A stretch of DNA of 64,000 nt from Agapetus fuscipes (GCA_951799405.1 OX637339.1:18476001-18540000); one strand, 5' to 3'; numbered from the stretch's first letter, positions 32,260-43,184 are shown. Numbers and translations: made by a program. Notes: generated by a model from the letters alone, not told the origin.

Positions 32260-32685
32260 GATGGTCGACTGTTTATATGACATTGTCTGTAATTCGGCTT
32301 GTAGTATGAGCGCATTAACATTTAATACTGTTTTACTTGTCGGACAGTCTCTCCCACGCCGCCCCACATTGGCGGAGGTGTGCATAGTCATCATCATCAT
32401 CATCAGCTCTCAGCAAAGCCAATCATGCAAATGTCACAACCACGCCGATACTGCTGGCCAGATTATTCAACTCGCAAGCAGCGAAACAATAGGATTTTTA
32501 ATTACCCATTCTTAATCTATTGTACCATATGGTGGAGAGATCAATGCAATAACAACGATCGTTCGATCCGTCCGTCAAAATAACCCTCGGTTATATGAAG
32601 TCACCCATACTAAATTCCCGATAGTCATATATACGAGGAAGTGCCAAAAGGAGGTATAGGACGACGGAGAAGGAATCCAATCTAA
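32260..32685. other. nothing recognised; short CAT run near 32,391
   Basis: No supported gene. The open frames are short and overlap in several phases. Confidence 0.35.
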
Positions 32686-32687
32686 GT

Positions 32688-32990
32688 TACAAAGATTTAT
32701 ATCATTTAAGATTCATATTAACCGCATTCCCACAAGCAGACATTTATAATTTCGCGCTCACACATGCCGCATGTGGGCCTACAATATAAAACCCCAATCT
32801 CAAATGAACATAAGCCCTGCAACTTTAAAGACCTTCCCTGGAACAGGGGTGACATTGTCAAAGTGATTTTTTTTTACAGTATGCGTGATCAGCCTCATAC
32901 CAACCTCAAGGAAAAAGGTGATGGATCTACTTAAATGAATTGAAAGAGTAAGTAAGGATAGGAAGAAATGGAGATAGTTCTCTAGAGCAA
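32688..32990. repeat. repeat R (-) joined to a LINE-2 scrap (+)
   Basis: R occupies 32,688-32,912 on the minus strand. 32,915-32,990 on the plus strand holds the KKVMDLLK...ELKE-type coding end of LINE-2 ('aaggaaaaaggtgatggatc'). Confidence 0.65.
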
Positions 32991-32993
32991 AAT

Positions 32994-33034
32994 AACACAT
33001 GACAGAACTCATTGTGATGTCCTGTCATGTGTTT
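32994..33034. repeat. short hairpin
   Basis: AACACATGACAG and CTGTCATGTGTT form a 12-bp stem with a 15-17-nt loop. Function unknown. Confidence 0.5.
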
Positions 33035-33188
33035 TTTCTGTCACATGTCGTAATGTATACGAATATACGTCAATCTTCCTAGAAAGTTAATTTTCATTGA
33101 ATTTCCGATTTACGCAATCGAGAGGAGTTTTCGTTATGCTAGGGGCTTTGAAGTTAATTACTTTGGCCGATATGAAGACAAGTCACCT

Positions 33189-33430
33189 GTACTCTTAGTA
33201 CGAGTTGCAAAACTTGAGAAAAATAAAGTTTACGGAAAATATGATAGAGTGATTTCTCCCAAATCTGCCGTTTTTGTTTCTTACATTTTATGGTCTTACC
33301 AAAAGAGTTACAGTGATGAAGAAAATCAAGTTCAAACAAACAAAAACGGCAGATTTTGGAGGAAATCGCTCTTTAATAATTGCCGTAAACTTTACATTCC
33401 TCAAGTTTTGCAACTCGTACTAAGGGTACT
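33189..33430. mobile_element. palindromic MITE related to the TTAA family
   Basis: Arms 'agtacgagttgcaaaacttg' and inverse. The inside carries 'aaatctgccgtttttgtttc', also present in the arms of the elements at 9,314 and 36,675. This suggests a shared origin or one built from another. Confidence 0.6.
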
Positions 33431-33434
33431 GATT

Positions 33435-33985
33435 TAGAGAATGACAAATAAATCATCAAGCTAAAGCCGTAATTAGCCATTTAAAAACCGATTCAAATGA
33501 TTAATGGGTTAATAACGTTTTATTTTATGACTAAAATTTATGAGATAAATACAAATATTTAGCAAAACACATCTTTATGTGTATTTTCTATCCACAGTTT
33601 GAGATTTTACACTCTTCAAAATAAAAATGTAAATTAAAATAATTTTTTGATGCTGTTCATATACGCAAAAACGCAACTAAGCTACACATGCAGTGTAACT
33701 TCTTGACGCGTTCTACCCGAAGAAGTCGCATGTGGCGGTGAAACAATTTATTTTTGAAAATTTTTTTTGAAAAGTTTTAGCGGAAACATTGTAGAACTCC
33801 ATTTTAATTATTAAAATTTTTAATAATTTATTTTTGACATTGGCAAAAGTAGACCTATTTAACAACCCGAAAATTTAAATCATTGGACAAAATGTTTAAC
33901 TTAAACCGAACCGTATCGGGTACCCTTTCTTTTACGTTGGAGTCAAAACAAAAAAAAAACGGAACAAATTTGTGACACCACCGGG
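33435..33985. other. SINE-B tail scrap and AT-rich sequence
   Basis: 33,668-33,750 (minus) holds the SINE-B end ('acgcaactaagctacacatg'). The rest is unassigned. The last ~50 bp belong to a duplicated locus also found inverted at 36,390-36,440. Confidence 0.5.
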
Positions 33986-33988
33986 TTG

Positions 33989-34229
33989 CATAAGAGTTAT
34001 AGGCTTACACGGCCGGCTGATGATGCTGGAGTGATGTTTTCCGGGATCAGTTGCCGTGGTCTGTTGGAGCTGGAGCTTCCGGACGTTTCGCCCATTTCAC
34101 AGTTCTCATCAAGATCATCTTCATCATCATACTTCACGCTGAAGAAGCCCATTGTAGAAATGGGCGAAACGTCCGGAAGCTCCAGCTTCCACAGACCACG
34201 GCAACAGATCCCGGAAAACATCACTCCAG
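33989..34229 (+). mobile_element. foldback hammerhead element with 13-bp target duplication
   Basis: 241 bp flanked by CACCACCGGGTTG (33,976-33,988 and 34,230-34,242). The two arms ('gatgttttccgggatcagtt' / 'cagatcccggaaaacatc') are inverted. The plus-strand right arm has an intact hammerhead core: CTGAAGA (34,139-34,145), stem II AGCCCAT-TGTAGAA-ATGGGC, GAAA (34,166-34,169), C, then the GTC cleavage triplet. The left arm lacks CTGANGA. An empty version of the target site exists at 36,378-36,390. Confidence 0.8.
34139..34180 (+). ncRNA. hammerhead ribozyme candidate, intact core
   Basis: All core residues of a type I hammerhead with minimal stem III are present, including GUC. Self-cleavage would fall after C34,173. 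Stem I pairing was not fully resolved by eye. Such minimal-stem-III forms are known to act best as dimers. Confidence 0.65.
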
Positions 34230-34443
34230 CACCACCGGGTTGATAACAAAATGGCATTCTGTTTTTTTTTTTTATTTTAGGTTATCAGGACCCTAATCAC
34301 CAAGACCTGTGGCATAACATTTCAAAAATATATACCTATCCTTTAATATGTTATCTTAAAGTTACAAAGATGTATTCACATTTAATATGAATCTTAAAAT
34401 AAAATATATTTTTTCTTAAACGTAGTTTAATTTTCACAATAAT

Positions 34444-34715
34444 AATATTTTTTAGGGTTTGGTAGTTCACACAGTGAAAGTCCATTGTATAATTAATTAA
34501 ATAATACACTGTTTTAATTCACTAAAATTTTATTTTAAAAAAGTCAAACGTTTTCGCCTAAAAAGGCATCATCAGGACAATGACAATTACAAATCAAAAT
34601 ATTTTGATTTGTAATTGTCATTGTCCTGATGATGCCTTTTTAGGCGAAAACGTTTGACTTTTTTAAAATAAAATTTTAGTGAATTAAAACAGTGTATTAT
34701 TTAATTAATTATTAA
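34444..34715. repeat. palindrome with two opposed hammerhead motifs
   Basis: The plus strand has CTGATGA (34,626-34,632), stem II GCC-TTTTTA-GGC and GAAA (34,646-34,649). The minus strand has the mirror core at 34,552-34,575. Arms extend to 'aaataatacactgttttaat'. The 12-bp direct repeat TTTCACAATAAT lies on both sides (34,432-34,443; 34,716-34,727). It could be a target duplication or a tandem-repeat junction of palindrome K. Confidence 0.65.
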
Positions 34716-34935
34716 TTTCACAATAATATTTTATATCTCGAGCACTTTCGACCTTCAATACTCAGGTCATTATTAAGATAGACTCTTGATAATGACCTGA
34801 GTATTGAAGGTCGAAAGTGCTCGAGATATAAAATATTATTGTGAAAAGTAAACTAAGTTTAAGAAAAAAAAAAAATTTTTTTTAAATAAAATGAATTTTC
34901 ACAGTGTGAATACACAAACCCTACAAAATCTAATG
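34711..34935. repeat. palindrome K, copy 2
   Basis: Same arms as 19,606-19,790, followed by the inverted flank ('tcacagtgtgaatacacaaa'). A piece of the left arm lies displaced at 34,406-34,443. Confidence 0.7.
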
Positions 34936-34984
34936 AATCTTAAAAGTTCATATTTCTTTGCAACTTAGATTCAAGAACCGTATT

Positions 34985-35805
34985 TCCCTACACATTTGAT
35001 AATGTTTAAAAATATACAAAATTCCAATACAAGTACATATATATGATATCTTTGAGACAATAAAAAAAAAAAAAAAACAAACGCCCGATAACCGGATGCG
35101 TCAAATAAAAACTTCAAAATGAAACAAAAAAAAAAACTAAAATACCATAATACTTATCACACTAAACTCGATACGTAACTGATATAAAATTTCACTAAAA
35201 ACGTACATTAATAGATATCACATATTTTTCCAGCAACACACACACACAAACACAAATTCATTATAATTATCATCATCCGAATGTGTATTGGTGTCGATGT
35301 TACCTGTCGGCACAGAAAGATCCACTCAAAATCATCACAGACGGTTTAAAAATTAACAAAAATTTTAACAACACTTCACTAGTTTTCACTTAACATCCCG
35401 GCCGTGCGTTGGCGATGATTTTGATAATCTAAGTTGCATTTTTGATGGGTTTTAAAATGGTTTTTTTACTGTTGTAGTCGCGTGTGTTATAGGTCTGTGC
35501 GGCCGCGAGCGCCAGCAACAAGTGTCTGTGAGTTTGCCGGGTTGGCCGCGGCTGCAGCGTACGGCGCTAGTGTCGCAAGGTGAAATTGCAGTTGCTCGTA
35601 ACCTTGATGGAATATCGATTTTAATTTAATAAAAACAAAATTATAATTATTCTGTGAATACAGTTTGTAATAAGAGTACCTACATCATATTCATAACGGC
35701 AATTCGACAATTCACTAACCGATTTTTGCACGGCCACAATGAGTAATTCATGTTATTATTTTAATTTAGTGGATTCTTCATTCATAATCATTTATTTATT
35801 TATGT
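34985..35805. other. no gene; GC-rich patch 35,395-35,600
   Basis: A compact CpG-containing patch with 'ggccgcgagcgccagcaaca' and 'gccgcggctgcagcgtacgg' stands out from AT-rich surroundings. It could be a host promoter or 5' UTR, but there is no open frame or TATA box to support this. Confidence 0.3.
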
Positions 35806-35809
35806 TATT

Positions 35810-36300
35810 ATGAGGCTGGCCTCCTATGCTGTATAATTTTTTACTTATACTACCCTGATTTCATGGAAAGGCGGCAGGAGTTGGATATTTTATGTTCACG
35901 TGAGGTTTGGTTTATTCTGTATGTATAATGTTGGTTTATTAGCTTGCTACATTTTTTGCATAAGACATTTTTGACTTTTTTTGTATAGATTTATTTTTAA
36001 GGTTTTGTTGTTTTCTTATACTTAAATGGTATTTATCACTCGTATTCCTTGACTTATAGGTTGGTATGAGGTTGACCACCCATACTGTAAAAAATGGTTC
36101 ACTTTGCCAATGTCACCCCTGTTTCAGGGAATGTCGGCAAGAGTCGCAGGGCTTATGTTCATTTGAGATTGGGTTTTTATATTGTAGGTCCACATGCGAC
36201 ATGTGTGAGCGCGAAATTATGCGTGTCTGCTTGTGGGAATGCATTTAATATGAATCTCAAATGCTTTATATCTTTGCAGCTTAGATTTAGATTTAGATTT
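35810..36300 (+). repeat. repeat R: diverged fragment, then full copy with long 5' flank
   Basis: 35,810-35,930 is a worn R 5' half. 36,045-36,300 is a full R. The sequence between (35,940-36,044, 'agatttatttttaaggtttt') recurs at 43,336-43,440 and in part at 8,640-8,700. R may therefore have a longer form. Confidence 0.75.
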
Positions 36301-36302
36301 TA

Positions 36303-36440
36303 GATGCCACAGGTCTTGGTGATTAGGGTCCTGATAACCTAAAATAAAAAAAAAAAAACAGAATGCCATTTTGTTATCAACCCGGTGGTGCCACAAATTT
36401 GTTCCGATTTTTTTTGGTTTCGACTCTTTTCGACTCGACT
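36303..36440 (-). repeat. inverted duplicate of the 34.0-34.3 kb locus, empty site
   Basis: Matches 34,230-34,310 and 33,940-33,988 joined without the foldback. The single CAACCCGGTGGTG at 36,378-36,390 is the unoccupied target. Confidence 0.8.
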
Positions 36441-36459
36441 CGACTTTGAGGTTTGGATT

Positions 36460-36672
36460 TTATTTGTAAGTACACAATCAGCATTTGTAAGCGCGAACTA
36501 CACGTGTTTGTTTGTGGGCATACATCTGAGAGCTTTGAATGAATATATCCTCGCAACTTAGATTATAGATTATAGATACACATGCAGCATGCATAAACGC
36601 GAGTTTACATGAGCCTGCTTAAATATAAACCTTAAATGTGTCATCTCATCTCGGCAACTTAAATTATAGATT
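36460..36672 (+). repeat. two repeat R 3' fragments
   Basis: 36,460-36,570 and 36,575-36,672, both ending in 'caacttaaattatagatta' or a similar sequence. Confidence 0.6.
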
Positions 36673-36674
36673 AA

Positions 36675-37365
36675 GGCGTGTTTATAAAGCTAAATCTGCC
36701 ATTTTTGTTTCTTACACTTTATGGTATTAGCAAAATAGCTACAGTTATGAAAAAAATCAAGCATTTTTATTAATTTTTTATCTAAATTATAAAGCTTGAA
36801 CAAAATATATAACTTAAGAATTGCCACCAAAATATAAAAAAACTCGTTTTTTTTACATTTTTAACTTTTTTCCGTGTGTGCTGTATTTTGGAATTTTGTT
36901 TTTGCTTTTTAATTACAGAACTATACATTGTTGAGGTTCCGTACTTAACATTTTTATTATAATGTCAATAGTTTTTGAGTAAATATGGAAAAACTGAAAC
37001 AACTAAATGAATTAAATTTTAATTAAATCAAAGAACACAGTTTTTCCATATTTACTCAAAAACTATTGACATTATAAAAAAAATGTTAAGTACGGAACGT
37101 GAACAATGTATAGTTCTGTAATTAAAAAGCAAAAAAAAAATCCAAAATACAGCACACACGAAAAAAAAGCTAAAAATGTAAAAAAACGCGTTTTTTTAAA
37201 TATTTTTTTGTGGTGGCAATTCTTAAGTTATATGTTTTGTTCAAGCTTTATAATTAAGATAAAAAAATTAATGAACATGCTTGATTTTTTTTATTACTGT
37301 AACTATTTTGCTAAGACCCTAAAATGTAAGAAACAAAAACGGCAGATTTAGCTTTATAACACGCC
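36675..37365. mobile_element. palindromic MITE flanked by TTAA, copy 2 (long form)
   Basis: Ends GGCGTGTTTATAAAGC / GCTTTATAACACGCC with TTAA at 36,671-36,674 and 37,366-37,369. Almost one continuous ~690-bp hairpin. Copy 1 at 9,314 lacks about 200 bp of one arm. Confidence 0.7.
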
Positions 37366-37369
37366 TTAA

Positions 37370-38135
37370 GTACGCAATGTTTAAGTATGTATGTTTCAGT
37401 TATCTTCGAGGAGTTTAATTTTGCGTATAAAAATACGATGTGGATTTTTTTTTTTTAAATACATAATCGTATCATCTATACGCCTTTCTAACAAGTTTAT
37501 ATTTATTTTTTAACAATAAAAAAACGCGTTCTAATTACTTTATCGCATAATACTGATCATGAACTCTTTCTAGAAATTAAACATATTTTTCAAGATTACA
37601 TCTGATTCAACGTGTAATTAGATCACGTCAAAGACAGATAGTATGGCAATATCGTTTCTTATTTTTCAAAAAAATTAGGATCAAGTGACTTTTTCAGATT
37701 CTTTATTCAAATGTACAAGATGTTACCACTTACTGGATACGTCGAAAAAAAACCGAAATAATAATATTCTCCCTGACCGATGTAAAAAATGTTCACCACC
37801 ACACACTGGAGCGGCGGATTCCCACCTGCCGCAGGTAGACAAGCAGTCCGCACAACAAAAAGCCAACATCTGGTCACATCGCGTGCCCCGAGACCAATAC
37901 ACGCGGCGTCACACGACGGTTATGTAAGCGGGGACACGAGTGTGTACAGATGAAATTAATGGTCATTTCATAATGCTCTCTCAAGTCGAAACCACCCATT
38001 CGGAAACATGAAAACAATATTGAAACTAAACACAAGGTTTTCAATCGACCTTTTCTAACTGCGTTGTTAAAACGTGGACTGTTAAGAAGTGGCTGGAAGA
38101 AGTTTGGGACTGGAGGACAAAGGCAGCGGTGGCTG
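37370..38135. other. nothing recognised
   Basis: Open frames at 37,685-37,927 (+) and 37,874-38,209 (-) are not supported by motifs. The latter crosses into LINE-2. Confidence 0.35.
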
Positions 38136-38140
38136 TGATT

Positions 38141-38640
38141 GATACTGTAACTGTAACTCTGTCGCCATTCCGCTAGGGGTGGCCAGAGCCTCTGCAGAGT
38201 TGCCTCCATTTTTTCCTATCCTGACATACCTCTTTCAATTTCTTCATATCCATCACCTTTTTCATGCATTTTCTTCTTTTACGCTCACTTTGTATATCCC
38301 ATTCTTTCACAATCTCCTCAATCTGATCACTCCATACTTTTCTCGGTCGTCCCTTCCCTCTTTTTCCTTTCACACTTTCTTTGTATACATACTTTGTCAG
38401 TCTATCATCTTTCATTCTTTCCACATGCACAAACCATCTTATCACATTCTTTTGTACTTTAACTTTCACATCCTCTTTCAAATTACATTCTTTTTTTACC
38501 CATTCATTCCTAACTCTATCCCTTAAAGTTTTCCCTGTCATACTTCTCAAATGCTTCATTTCCACCGTACATACTTTACTCATTTCGCTATCATTCACTG
38601 TCCATGCTTCACTTCCATACATCAAAGTCGGTAACAATAT
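38141..38640 (-). pseudogene. LINE-2 ORF2 C-terminal fragment, longest copy
   Basis: Reading down from 38,637 the frame is open for 154 codons. It has LMYGSEAWTVNDSEMSKV, LRSMTGKTLRDRVRNEW, VQKNVIRWFVHVERMKDDR, GKRGKGRPRKVWSDQIEE and SERKRRKCMKKVMDM. This order is typical of C-termini of RTE/jockey-like LINE ORF2 proteins, downstream of reverse transcriptase. The stop is followed by 'ccacccctagcggaatggcg' and AGTTAC repeats. It is 5'-truncated, so dead, but without internal stops. Confidence 0.8.
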
Positions 38641-38734
38641 GCCATTGTGTATGCCATTGTGTACCGATTGATCAAGGTGGCAATCCGGGTTGTCGTGCTA
38701 TTGATGACGGTGAAAGATACACGTACCACCAGGC

Positions 38735-39055
38735 TTTGAGCTCAGTTGGTAGAAGAGTGCTTGCATTCAATGACGAGAGCTCGGGTTCGAATCCCGCCGA
38801 GGCGAAGGTGTCAGAAATGATTTCCCGATTCGGTGTTTATTTTAAAAACCCAAAACAAAATACAGGCAAGGTTTACTCTGTCTCCACACAAGAAATGAGT
38901 ACCAGTTCCATCGGGAGCTGGAAAATCCCCACTTCAAGTGCCCCCTTATCTGTAAAAATAAATAGGTTCCACTCGCCACATGCGAAAATACCCTGCGGGA
39001 ATAACGCGGCAAGAAGTTGCACTGTCTGTGTATCTTAGTTGCGATACATACTATA
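38735..39055 (+). repeat. SINE-B, full copy
   Basis: Head GAGCTCAGTTGGTAGAAGAG, B box GGGTTCGAATCCC, body 'gaaatgatttcccgattcgg', end 'aacgcggcaagaagttgcac'. Confidence 0.85.
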
Positions 39056-39074
39056 TCGCATAGTATCAGTCACA

Positions 39075-39580
39075 AGTTTACCTATACCCGTGTTCACCCG
39101 TGTAAGCGCTTGCACCAAATGCAAGCGCGAACTTGTTGGTGGTGTCTGCTTGTGAGAATACATACAATGTGAATCATCTTGTCTTGTATTGTCTTGTATC
39201 CTGCCGTCATTCCTCTAGGGGTGGCCGGTACCTCCACACAAGTGCCTCCACTTGACTCTGTCCTTGCATACTTCTTTCATCTCATTTAATTTCATCACTC
39301 TTCTCATGCATGCTCTTCTCTTGTTTCCACTCTATAAATTCCATTCATTCGCAATCTCACTTATCTGATCAATCCATTCTTTCCTAGGTATTCCCCTTCC
39401 ACGCTTACCTATTACATTCCCTTTATACTGTCTTTTTGTCAGTCGGTCTTCATTCATCCTTTCAATATGTCCAAAACATTCTTTGACCTTTCACTGTCAC
39501 GCTTTCTTTTACTCCACATTCATTCAGAACCCATTCGTTTCTCAATGTTCAGATCTTTGCAACTTAGATTAGATTAGATT
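39075..39580. repeat. repeat R (+) split by LINE-2 (-)
   Basis: R pieces lie at about 39,110-39,177 and 39,546-39,580 (tail AGATTAGATTAGATT). The insert 39,178-39,545 is a LINE-2 3' fragment on the minus strand, whose tail is made of TACAAGACAA-type repeats rather than AGTTAC. Confidence 0.7.
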
Positions 39581-39895
39581 AGACAGATTGTGTCGAGTAT
39601 ACTCGTGCACACACACAATTGGAGCTGCGATCATACTTGTATACCAAGGCCGCCGCAAACGGTTTCACTTACAAGTATTTCATGAAATTGCTGAATACTT
39701 GGAATTATTGTCGTCAGAGAGATATGCGTCCCTTTTGCTTTGCCGCATGACAAGCACGGCCACAAAAGCGGCCACTTCGTAGAGGCAAATGTACGCGACA
39801 AAGAGTACAACTAAATGTTCTGTATTTAATCAGATTACAAATTAATTTATTTAAAGAATTCTCAGCCGTATTAAACTCAGGAAACTCAGGGTATA
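39581..39895. other. nothing recognised
   Basis: Short open frames without motifs. Confidence 0.3.
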
Positions 39896-39896
39896 A

Positions 39897-40017
39897 CAAA
39901 GGTGATGGATATGAATGAATTGAAAGAGGTAGGTATGTAGATAGGAAGGAAGAAATGGAGGCAGCTCTGGATAAGCTCTGGCCACCCCTAGCGGAATGGC
40001 AAAGGAGTTACAGTTAC
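39897..40017 (+). mobile_element. LINE-2 3' end
   Basis: MDMNELKEV-type codons, 'ccacccctagcggaatggca' and an AGTTAC tail. Confidence 0.75.
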
Positions 40018-40500
40018 GGCCACGCTAATTGAAGGTCGGCAAGAGCAGGCATTATGCTCATTCGAGGTGTGAGTTATTTTATAAGTACACATATAGCTTG
40101 GACATGTCCGTAGTCCGTAGTGGCAACACTTCGGACTCGTAAATGGAAGGTTGTGGATTCGGATCCCGGCGGAGCACAAAATATACCATTTATATTTCGA
40201 ATGTGCTCTTCGCTGAGTTGAAAAATTCATAAACCTTTACCAAAGACCGGTCACTGAAAGGTCCATCCAACCTTACAGCAACTGGGTCTTGCTTGAGAAT
40301 TGGCGCTTTCTACAGCGACGACCAAGCTCGCAGAGGGCTCTTGAGGTGTGATACACACAAAAACAGCGCTCACCAAATAAATCATCCTAATATTATTATT
40401 ATTATTATAGCATGCGTAAGGGCAAAATTACTTGTGGGCATGCATTAATATGAACCTTTAAAGTAAATATATCTGTGCAATTCAGATTAAATATTATAAA
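40018..40500 (+). repeat. repeat R split by SINE-A
   Basis: R pieces 40,018-40,100 and 40,412-40,500. SINE-A (40,100-40,411, plus strand) has head CATGTCCGTAGTCCGTAGTG, B-box region GGATTCGGATCCCGG, LINE-1-type tail 'acagcgctcaccaaataaat' and (ATT)n. The short 'tatag' at both edges may be the target duplication. Confidence 0.8.
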
Positions 40501-40561
40501 TCTTAAGTTGCGTTGTCCCAAAAAGAATCGCAGGTGTCGTGTGGAAGCTATATATTTTCAC

Positions 40562-40770
40562 ATGTGAGAGATGTTCACTTTGCCAATGTCACCCCTGTTT
40601 CAGGGAAGGACGGCAAGAGTTGCAAGGCTTATGTTCATTTGAGATTGGGTTTTTATATTGTAGGTCCACATGCGGCATGTGTTAGCGCGAAATTATACAT
40701 GTCTGCTTGTGGGAATGCATTTAATATAAATCTTAAATGATATATATCTTTGCAGCTTAGATTAGATTAG
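40562..40770 (+). repeat. repeat R
   Basis: 'gttcactttgccaatgtcac' to TTAGATTAGATTAG. The extreme 5' end is missing. Confidence 0.8.
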
Positions 40771-40771
40771 A

Positions 40772-40925
40772 GGGCCGGCCTTACGTCAACCACAATACTC
40801 GAAGTGGGGGTTTCACAGCTTCCGAGGGGGTTGGTCCTCATTGCATGTGAAGGCTGAGTTGGCCTTGTCGGTATTTTATTTTGCGTTTTTTTGCGACACG
40901 GTAAATCATATCCCTCTGGCATGGA
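40772..40925 (-). repeat. SINE-B middle fragment
   Basis: 'agggccggccttacgtcaac' to 'aaatcatatccctctggcat'. Both ends are missing. Confidence 0.7.
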
Positions 40926-41139
40926 TAGTGTATATATAGGGGTAAAATCTGATACTATTTTTCAGTTAAGGGTGTACATTACCTCCGCAGATGCATCACC
41001 ACTTTCACATACTTCTTTTCCTTCCATGACATTCATCGCTCCCTTCTTGAATACCATCATCTTTTTAGATTCCAATAATCCACGAACTTACACAATCATT
41101 TCTTCAGTCTTACTTTTCATACACATTTTTAGAATCTTC

Positions 41140-41300
41140 TTCTTCTTTTTGTGCCACTTCTATCGAAGATCGGCGATCATCATGGCTATTTTAACTTTAT
41201 GTGCTGCGGCTCGAAACAGGGAGTTGGTGTTTCTGCCGAACCACTGTCGCAGGTTTTTCAGCCACGATGTCTTTCGGCGTCCCTGAGATCTTCTCCCCTC
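41140..41300 (-). pseudogene. LINE-3 C-terminal relic
   Basis: Minus strand: GKIEGRRS-like context (here 'gaggggagaagatctcaggg'), RRKTSWLKNLRQWFGRN-type and FRAAAHKVKIAMMIADLR-type codons. Homologous to 47,820-48,020 on the plus strand. Confidence 0.55.
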
Positions 41301-42240
41301 AATCTTCCCCCTTAATGATAAGATGAAGGAGACGGTGTTATGTTATTTTAAAATAACATAGAAAGAACAATCTCGAAGTGTACAGTGTGTTTTGTGGGCC
41401 AAACGGTCACGGAAGCGGCCGAACTGCGCCGTGCGATCTAATCAGGCCGTCGCTCATCAGTTCTCCACAAGAGGTGAACAGATTCAGACGTCGGCGACCA
41501 AGCACCAAGTGGTGCAAGAGGGGGCATTACCATGGTGCTCCCTCCTCCCCATCTACTTGTATTTCCTGCCAGAAAGGCGTCCGCCTTGTGAGCCGACGCT
41601 AGCCTGGGGCGCTGCCCCAGGCCTTCAGTTCGGAACTCCAGTCAACGGAGTAGGGAGTGTTTTAGTGACAAGGTGCAGGTCGGGCCATTCCCTTATTTCC
41701 CTTTTTTTTGCCCATATTACTAAAGTAAATAAGCCCTTATTTGTTCATGTTAAACTTATCTCTTAAATATACAACCCTTCCCAAAATACAAGTAAGCAAC
41801 ACAAGGAAAGAACCCCACGCCCTGAGAGTGATGCTGATGATAGCTAGCCGGAGTAAGTATCCTAGGTACCTTCAATTTAAACATAACAACGGTACTTCTC
41901 ATTTCTCATAATGTGACCGAAGTACATAAGCTTTCTCTGCTTAATGGTGGGCAGGAGCTCCTTTGTAGTGCGCATTTTTTTTTTTAGAATAGAATCACAC
42001 AATATGAAGTGTGGAGTGGCGAATCAATTGTTTCAGGTTTTGGCTGACTGAAATAAAAAAAAACCTTAGAAAACGTCGTGTTTACATGAGGAATATTAAT
42101 GTCACGGCAGACAACTGAACAAACCAACGTGGCGACTTGTTTGCAATAGCCAATATTATACATTATTTACAAATACTTTTGTGTCTCGTTTTCATTACAG
42201 AAAATTATGTACGAGTATACACCTCGCATTAGAGATATAT
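41300..42240. other. no supported gene; GC-rich 41,380-41,650
   Basis: The GC-rich part includes a hairpin (GCCTGGGGCGCTGCCCCAGGC-like, near 41,601) and two overlapping open frames in different phases. It may be the 5' region of an unrecognised LINE. Confidence 0.3.
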
Positions 42241-42245
42241 TGCAT

Positions 42246-42545
42246 CGCAGTCCGGTCGATAATTCAGTTGGTAGAATGCTTGCATTCCATGCCGAGAGCT
42301 CGCGTTCGAATCCCACCGAGGACGTCAGAAATGATTTCCCGTTTCGTCGTTCATTTTAAAACCCGAAATAAAATCCCGGCAAAGTTTACTCAGCCTTCAC
42401 AAGAAATGAGCCAACCCCTTCGTGAGCTGGGAAACCCTCACTTCAACTGCTTACCTGTAAAATAAATAGTTTCCACTCGCCACATGCAAAAACCCTTCAG
42501 GGAGAACGCGGCAAGAAGTTACATTATATGTGTAGCTTAGTTGCA
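42246..42545 (+). repeat. SINE-B, full copy
   Basis: Head CCGGTCGATAATTCAGTTGG, B box GCGTTCGAATCCC, end 'cggcaagaagttacattata'. Confidence 0.85.
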
Positions 42546-42795
42546 TTGCCCACTATGATCGGCAGAAAGCAGAGCAGAAGCTCTTGTGATTCAGCCTATA
42601 AGGAAGACCAACACGGTCTTCGGTGACCGTTCGTTTGAAGTGAGTGGCTGACCCCGTACCTGGAATCGGTTGCCATCAGATGTCCAAAGGTCAAGGACAG
42701 CTGATGACCTCAAGAGGAGGATGAAGGCACATCTTTTCGCCCAGTGAACACAACATGCCCTTGGAGTGACAAGGTGTTTGGCTTATTGGGAATAG
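42546..42795 (+). pseudogene. CR1/L2-group LINE C-terminal fragment
   Basis: TNTVFGDRSFEVSG, PRTWNRLPSDVQ, DDLKRRMKAHLF: the C-terminal motif of CR1/L2-type ORF2 proteins. One in-frame stop (SG*P). Distinct from LINE-1. Confidence 0.7.
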
Positions 42796-42799
42796 AATA

Positions 42800-43180
42800 G
42801 ATGGGATTGTCCGACAAATGTATTACTTACCTATCGGCTACCATTGATTGATTCAATATAATATTTCACTACATCTTTGGTACGCTTATAACACAATATC
42901 CTTTCAATTCATTCCAATAATTGCACCAGCAAGTGTGTCATCTCAATTTTCAATACTTTCATCAATTTTAAAGAGAGAAGAGAGTTCGAGCAGACGCTGC
43001 CGCAACCGAAAGTCGGCACAAAAAGCGTCACAGATGTAGCAACGAATCCACCTGCCGCACTATACGAGTAGGTACAATAATATTCTGTGCGTCAGCAGCT
43101 GGTGAGCAATTCACCGATTACAACGGTCTTTAAAGACAATCACCATCGTGGTAGGAAGATTCCAAAGAAACAAACTGAAT
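42800..43180. other. nothing recognised
   Basis: No motif or repeat match found. Confidence 0.3.
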
Positions 43181-43184
43181 TTGT

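Noticed and set aside
41392..41766. 124-codon plus-strand frame in GC-rich sequence
   Set aside because: A second overlapping frame is also open, composition explains both, and no motif or splice signal was found.
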